From assembly GCA_029246685.1 (NCBI GenBank), contig JAQWMR010000016.1, forward strand, positions 1 through 64,000: 64,000 nucleotides of DNA. Direction: 5' to 3'. Positions within the stretch are counted from its first letter, which is position 1, and each line of letters starts with the position of its first letter. Shown here in pieces: positions 61,325 through 64,000 of the stretch. The position numbers were made by a program, and so were the translations under genes. The notes under the pieces are model-generated. The model had not been told where the DNA came from and ran no database searches. It saw only the letters and a list, made by a program, of their open reading frames with translations. Source of the DNA: Acidimicrobiales bacterium (GTDB lineage Bacteria; Actinomycetota; Acidimicrobiia; Acidimicrobiales; Aldehydirespiratoraceae).

Positions 61325-62929
61325 ATGAAGACCCGAACCCTGCGACTGCTCGCGATTCTGCTTGCCCTCGCCTTCTTCGCCACAGCGTGCGGCGGCGAGT
61401 CGGACGTCGACAGCGCCACCTCATCCACTGACGATGGGGTGGACGACCCCGTGGACGATCCGGTCGATGACCCCGTCGATGACCCCGTCGATGATCCCGT
61501 CGATGTTCCGGTCGACGGCGAGCCCAACATCTACGATGACCCCCGTGACGGCGTGTTCGACGAGTTCCAAGCCACCTACGACCGCGGGAGCCATCCATTC
61601 ACACAGGTCGATGCGGTGTGTCTGCCCCATGACGCCGCCGAGAATCGCGTCGACTCAGGCTCCGGCATCAGCGCCGATGAGGTCAACATCGGCCATATTC
61701 GAAGCCGTCTCGAAGACGCTGTCAGCCTCGGCTTCGGCATCCCCATCGGCGATCCGAAAGAGATGTTCGAAGTCTTCGTGGACTACGTCAACAGCGAATG
61801 TGACGGTATCCGTGGCCGCCAGATCAACCTCGGCTACGCCGAGGCAGACCTGCTCGGTGCGGACGTCGAGGCGTCGCGCAACCAAGCGTGTCTCGCCATG
61901 ACCGAGGATCACAACTCGGTGATCGTGATGAACAGCTCGGGCTTCCAAGGCTCGGCCAACCTCTGCATCGTGGAGGAACAGGAGACGTCGTTCATTTCGA
62001 CCCAGGGCCAGACCGAGGAATTCATGGTTCGAGGCGAGGATCGATTGATCTCGCTGAGCATGACGCTCGAGGAAAGCCTCCGCTTCATGGCCAACGACCT
62101 GATCCAGTCGGGCGCGCTCGACGGGCATTCGCTCGGCACGGCAGCCCCGAACACGCCCGGCCAGGCCGAAGCGGTTGAAGAGGGCCTCGTCAACACGTTG
62201 CGAGATGCAGGGTTCGACATCGTCTTCGACGTGATCGACTGCCAGGGCGGCACCATCTGCAGCGGCGGTGTGCCCCAGTCGGTGACCAACATGGCCGATG
62301 CCGACGTGGACGTGTTCTTCAACGTGATGAACATCCTGACCGCACCGGGCTACATAGCGGAGATGGTCGCACAGGGCTACGAGCCAGGTGACGTGCAGTT
62401 CTACGCCACCGACTTCAACTCGCAGACCAGCGAGCTCGTCTCCGGCCAGATCGCCAACAACGTCGAGGCCGGCGAGCTCTACAACGGCGCGATCATCATC
62501 GACTTCCGGACCACCGGCGAATATCGCAACGATGGCTACGAGCCGAATCCGTTCGCGGTCGAGTGCAACCGGGTGTACACCGAGAACAACCCGTCCGGGA
62601 ATGTTCACGATTGGACCGATGAGGGCGACTCTGCCTATGGCATGGTTGGCAGCGTCTGCAGCATCCTGCGGATCGCCTTCCGGGCGATCTATGACGCCGG
62701 CGAGAACCCGACTGTCGAGGAGATCCAGAACGCATTGACGAACCTGGGCCCAATCGATAACAACGCGCTGGCTCCGGCATCGATCAGGCCGGGCAAGACC
62801 CAGTCCGCCGATGTCATCCAGACGCTGGACTACACCTTCCCGTGTGATCTGCCACTGCCGTTCACACGGTCCTCGGGTGATCCAATCTGCATCACCGGAC
62901 GTGAGGACTTCCGCCCCGCCCCGCGGTAG
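61325..62929 (+). CDS. Branched-chain-amino-acid-type substrate-binding lipoprotein
   Basis: This 534-residue protein is the extracellular receptor of the divergent fused ABC importer. The lipoprotein signal ends LALAFFATAC, followed by an Asp/Pro/Val repeat linker (about residues 39-64). The type I periplasmic-binding fold of the LivK/Peripla_BP_6 group follows (ISADEVNIGHIRSRLEDAVS, EMFEVFVDYVNSECDGIRGR, VIVMNSSGFQGSANLCIVEE, YGMVGSVCSILRIAFRAIYD). It is longer than typical LivK and has several Cys. TGGAGGT 5 nt before the ATG is a strong ribosome site. Ligand unknown. Confidence 0.88.
   Translation: MKTRTLRLLAILLALAFFATACGGESDVDSATSSTDDGVDDPVDDPVDDPVDDPVDDPVDVPVDGEPNIYDDPRDGVFDEFQATYDRGSHPFTQVDAVCLPHDAAENRVDSGSGISADEVNIGHIRSRLEDAVSLGFGIPIGDPKEMFEVFVDYVNSECDGIRGRQINLGYAEADLLGADVEASRNQACLAMTEDHNSVIVMNSSGFQGSANLCIVEEQETSFISTQGQTEEFMVRGEDRLISLSMTLEESLRFMANDLIQSGALDGHSLGTAAPNTPGQAEAVEEGLVNTLRDAGFDIVFDVIDCQGGTICSGGVPQSVTNMADADVDVFFNVMNILTAPGYIAEMVAQGYEPGDVQFYATDFNSQTSELVSGQIANNVEAGELYNGAIIIDFRTTGEYRNDGYEPNPFAVECNRVYTENNPSGNVHDWTDEGDSAYGMVGSVCSILRIAFRAIYDAGENPTVEEIQNALTNLGPIDNNALAPASIRPGKTQSADVIQTLDYTFPCDLPLPFTRSSGDPICITGREDFRPAPR
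61439..61516 (+). repeat. 12-bp tandem repeat encoding V-D-D-P units
   Basis: Six 12-bp units (61439-61510), plus two codons, encode VDDP repeated, the last unit being VDVP. They form the acidic linker between lipidated Cys and the binding domain. Codons vary (GTG/GTC, GAC/GAT, CCC/CCG), so it is older than a fresh microsatellite but may still change length. Confidence 0.8.
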
Positions 62930-62950
62930 CCCCACCTGAGCAACGCTGAG

Positions 62951-62976
62951 CGGTCCCGGCCCGGTGGCCGGGACCG
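62951..62976 (+). terminator. Terminator after the binding-protein gene
   Basis: CGGTCCCGGCC (62951-62961) and GGCCGGGACCG (62966-62976) form a perfect 11-bp stem with loop CGGT, 21 bp after the TAG stop. The following TTCGCGTT is only mildly T-rich. Confidence 0.7.
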
Positions 62977-63004
62977 TTCGCGTTCAGCTGCAAGACTCCC
63001 GGCC

Positions 63005-63715
63005 GTGGGCTTCTTCATCTTCCTGATCATCATCGGCATCGCGCTTTCCGCGATCCAGAAGCAGCGCCAGTCGTCCTCATGGCAATCCGTCGCACGTCAC
63101 ACGGGCCTCGCGGTGAACTCCGGGTCGTTCTTCTCCGCACCGACCATGAGCGGCACGGTGCGCGGCGTGCAGGTCCGAGCCGAGGTGATCACGCGAGGCG
63201 CCGGCGAGAGCCAGCATCGCGTCACCCGCTACACCGTGATGTACCCACGAAGCAGCCCAAGCATCACGTTCCGCCGCCAGAGCGTGCTGTCGTTCTTCCG
63301 AGAGTTCGTCGGCGGCCGCGAAGCGGTGACGGGCGATCCTCGATTCGACGACTCGGTCGTCGTCGACGGCCCGGACAGCCACGCCTTGCGGGAGTACTTG
63401 ACCCCTGCTCGCCGAGCCGCCATTCTCGCGATCTTCTCCGCGTGGCCGCGAGCGGAGGTCACTCCGTCGTCCATCGTCGTCGAGACGCGGCGCATCGAGC
63501 GGAACCACGATCGCATGATGGCGACCCTCAACCGCCTCATCGACAGCGGTCGACTGCTTGCCGCACCGCAACGTGTCGACGAGGCGCTCGCTCCCCTGGA
63601 CGACGGCGACATGGCCACGGCCGTCCAAGCACTTCACGAAGTCAACGAGGCGGACGAGGAGCCGAACGTCGTCACCCAACTCATCGAGGCCGAGAGCCTT
63701 GTCGCGCTCGGATGA
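63005..63715 (+). CDS. Hypothetical membrane-anchored protein, 5' part
   Basis: This 236-codon frame starts GTG with a hydrophobic helix (GFFIFLIIIGIALSAI), then a beta-rich domain (SGTVRGVQVRAEVITRG, VTRYTVMYPRSSPSITFRRQ) and helical segments (RRIERNHDRMMATLNRLIDS). Not recognised. It ends at TGA 63713-63715 within what looks like a helical repeat (IEAESLVALG). The same frame continues coding to the end of the window, so this is probably only the first part of the gene. AAGACT lies 7 nt upstream of the GTG, a weak leaderless signal. Confidence 0.55.
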   Translation: MGFFIFLIIIGIALSAIQKQRQSSSWQSVARHTGLAVNSGSFFSAPTMSGTVRGVQVRAEVITRGAGESQHRVTRYTVMYPRSSPSITFRRQSVLSFFREFVGGREAVTGDPRFDDSVVVDGPDSHALREYLTPARRAAILAIFSAWPRAEVTPSSIVVETRRIERNHDRMMATLNRLIDSGRLLAAPQRVDEALAPLDDGDMATAVQALHEVNEADEEPNVVTQLIEAESLVALG

Positions 63716-64000
63716 GCTGAAGAGGCGACCGCACTCCTCGAGGCAGCAGCCGAGACGCTCCCGGGCGACGCCGAGGTTGCGGGCTGGCAGCACGTGGCCG
63801 CGACGCCGCTCCTCCCACCGCCGCCCGCCCCGCCGACTGCCGATTCAGCCGAACACGCCGACTCGGCCGAACAGGAGGCGTCCGCGTCATCGGCTCCGAC
63901 CGACCAACAGGCGGCGATCGAGGACCTGTTCGGAGGGTCCCGGACCGGGCACGAGATCGAAGCCGCGTTCGAGCAGGACTATGCCGGCCGGCGTGTCGAG
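63716..64000 (+). other. Same-frame continuation past an in-frame TGA, partial
   Basis: After TGA 63713-63715 the frame reads AEEATALLEAAAETLPGDAE, VAGWQHVAATPLLPPPPAPP, a Glu/Ala/Ser-rich linker, then QQAAIEDLFGGSRTGHEIEA and on to the window edge without a stop. The helical pattern continues that before the TGA (ESLVALG-stop-AEEATALLEA), and 95 sense codons follow. A CGA-to-TGA change is the simplest cause. Confidence 0.55.

Noticed and set aside
1..64000. Prophage, insertion sequence or integron
   Set aside because: No integrase, transposase, phage structural gene or attachment repeat was recognised at either strand; the tRNAs have no adjacent integrase or duplicated 3' ends.

Overview
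The window looks like chromosomal DNA of a high-GC actinobacterium, most likely of the class Acidimicrobiia (Ilumatobacter-like). This is inferred from strong G/C bias at third positions, frequent GTG starts, many apparently leaderless promoters, an IclR-type regulator divergent from leuCD, an actinobacterial-type SerC, DUF2510/RDD small membrane proteins, Cys-rich SLH-like repeats, and many acyl-CoA synthetases. No rRNA, CRISPR array, prophage or insertion sequence was seen.

Layout. 1-5.4 kb: end of an SLH/YVTN surface protein, tRNA-Glu(CTC), an HD-GYP phosphodiesterase, tRNA-Gln(CTG), and a minus-strand RDD-gltX-ydcF cluster. 5.5-7.7 kb: small membrane and hypothetical proteins and a CapA-like lipoprotein. 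7.7-12.4 kb: minus-strand operon leuB-ilvE-cimA-homocysteine methyltransferase, preceded by a promoter, an Ile-rich leader peptide and a terminator, i.e. a transcription attenuator. 12.4-18.8 kb: a small hypothetical, a frameshifted lipoprotein, greA, an alpha/beta hydrolase, an acyl-CoA synthetase and a cupredoxin lipoprotein. 18.8-22.3 kb: IclR regulator, a 39-aa membrane protein not normally called, a GNAT acetyltransferase, and divergent leuCD. 22.3-36.9 kb: beta-propeller lipoprotein, sunset-domain protein, anchored HExxH protein, serA, a DUF4015/SLH gene broken by two amber codons, S9 peptidase, aminotransferase, serC, acyl-CoA carboxylase subunit, TetR regulator. 37-48.2 kb: lipid-type acyl-CoA metabolism (CoA-transferase, three AMP-dependent ligases, enoyl-CoA hydratase, acyl-CoA dehydrogenase, amidase) plus an orphan Flp pilin. 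48.2-53.8 kb: rsgA, a membrane-bound sulfite-oxidase-fold protein, PIN-PhoH ATPase, phosphoribosyltransferase. 53.8-56.0 kb: a gene graveyard with a leuA C-terminal relic, a lipoprotein with a broken second module, and an ATPase N-terminal relic. 56-63 kb: a branched-chain-amino-acid-type ABC transporter condensed into a LivH-LivM-LivG fusion and an MFS-LivF fusion, divergent from its substrate-binding lipoprotein. 63-64 kb: an interrupted hypothetical running off the window.

How the parts fit. The window holds most of leucine/isoleucine synthesis (cimA, leuB, leuCD, ilvE; no intact leuA), both committed serine genes (serA, serC) and a fatty-acid/CoA-thioester block with its own TetR regulator. 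Two themes cut across genes. First, about twenty start codons lie 6-8 nt after a TANNNT -10 box, which fixes several starts and implies pervasive leaderless mRNA. Second, at least six reading frames continue past an in-frame stop, each reachable by one C-to-T change from a Gln or Arg codon.
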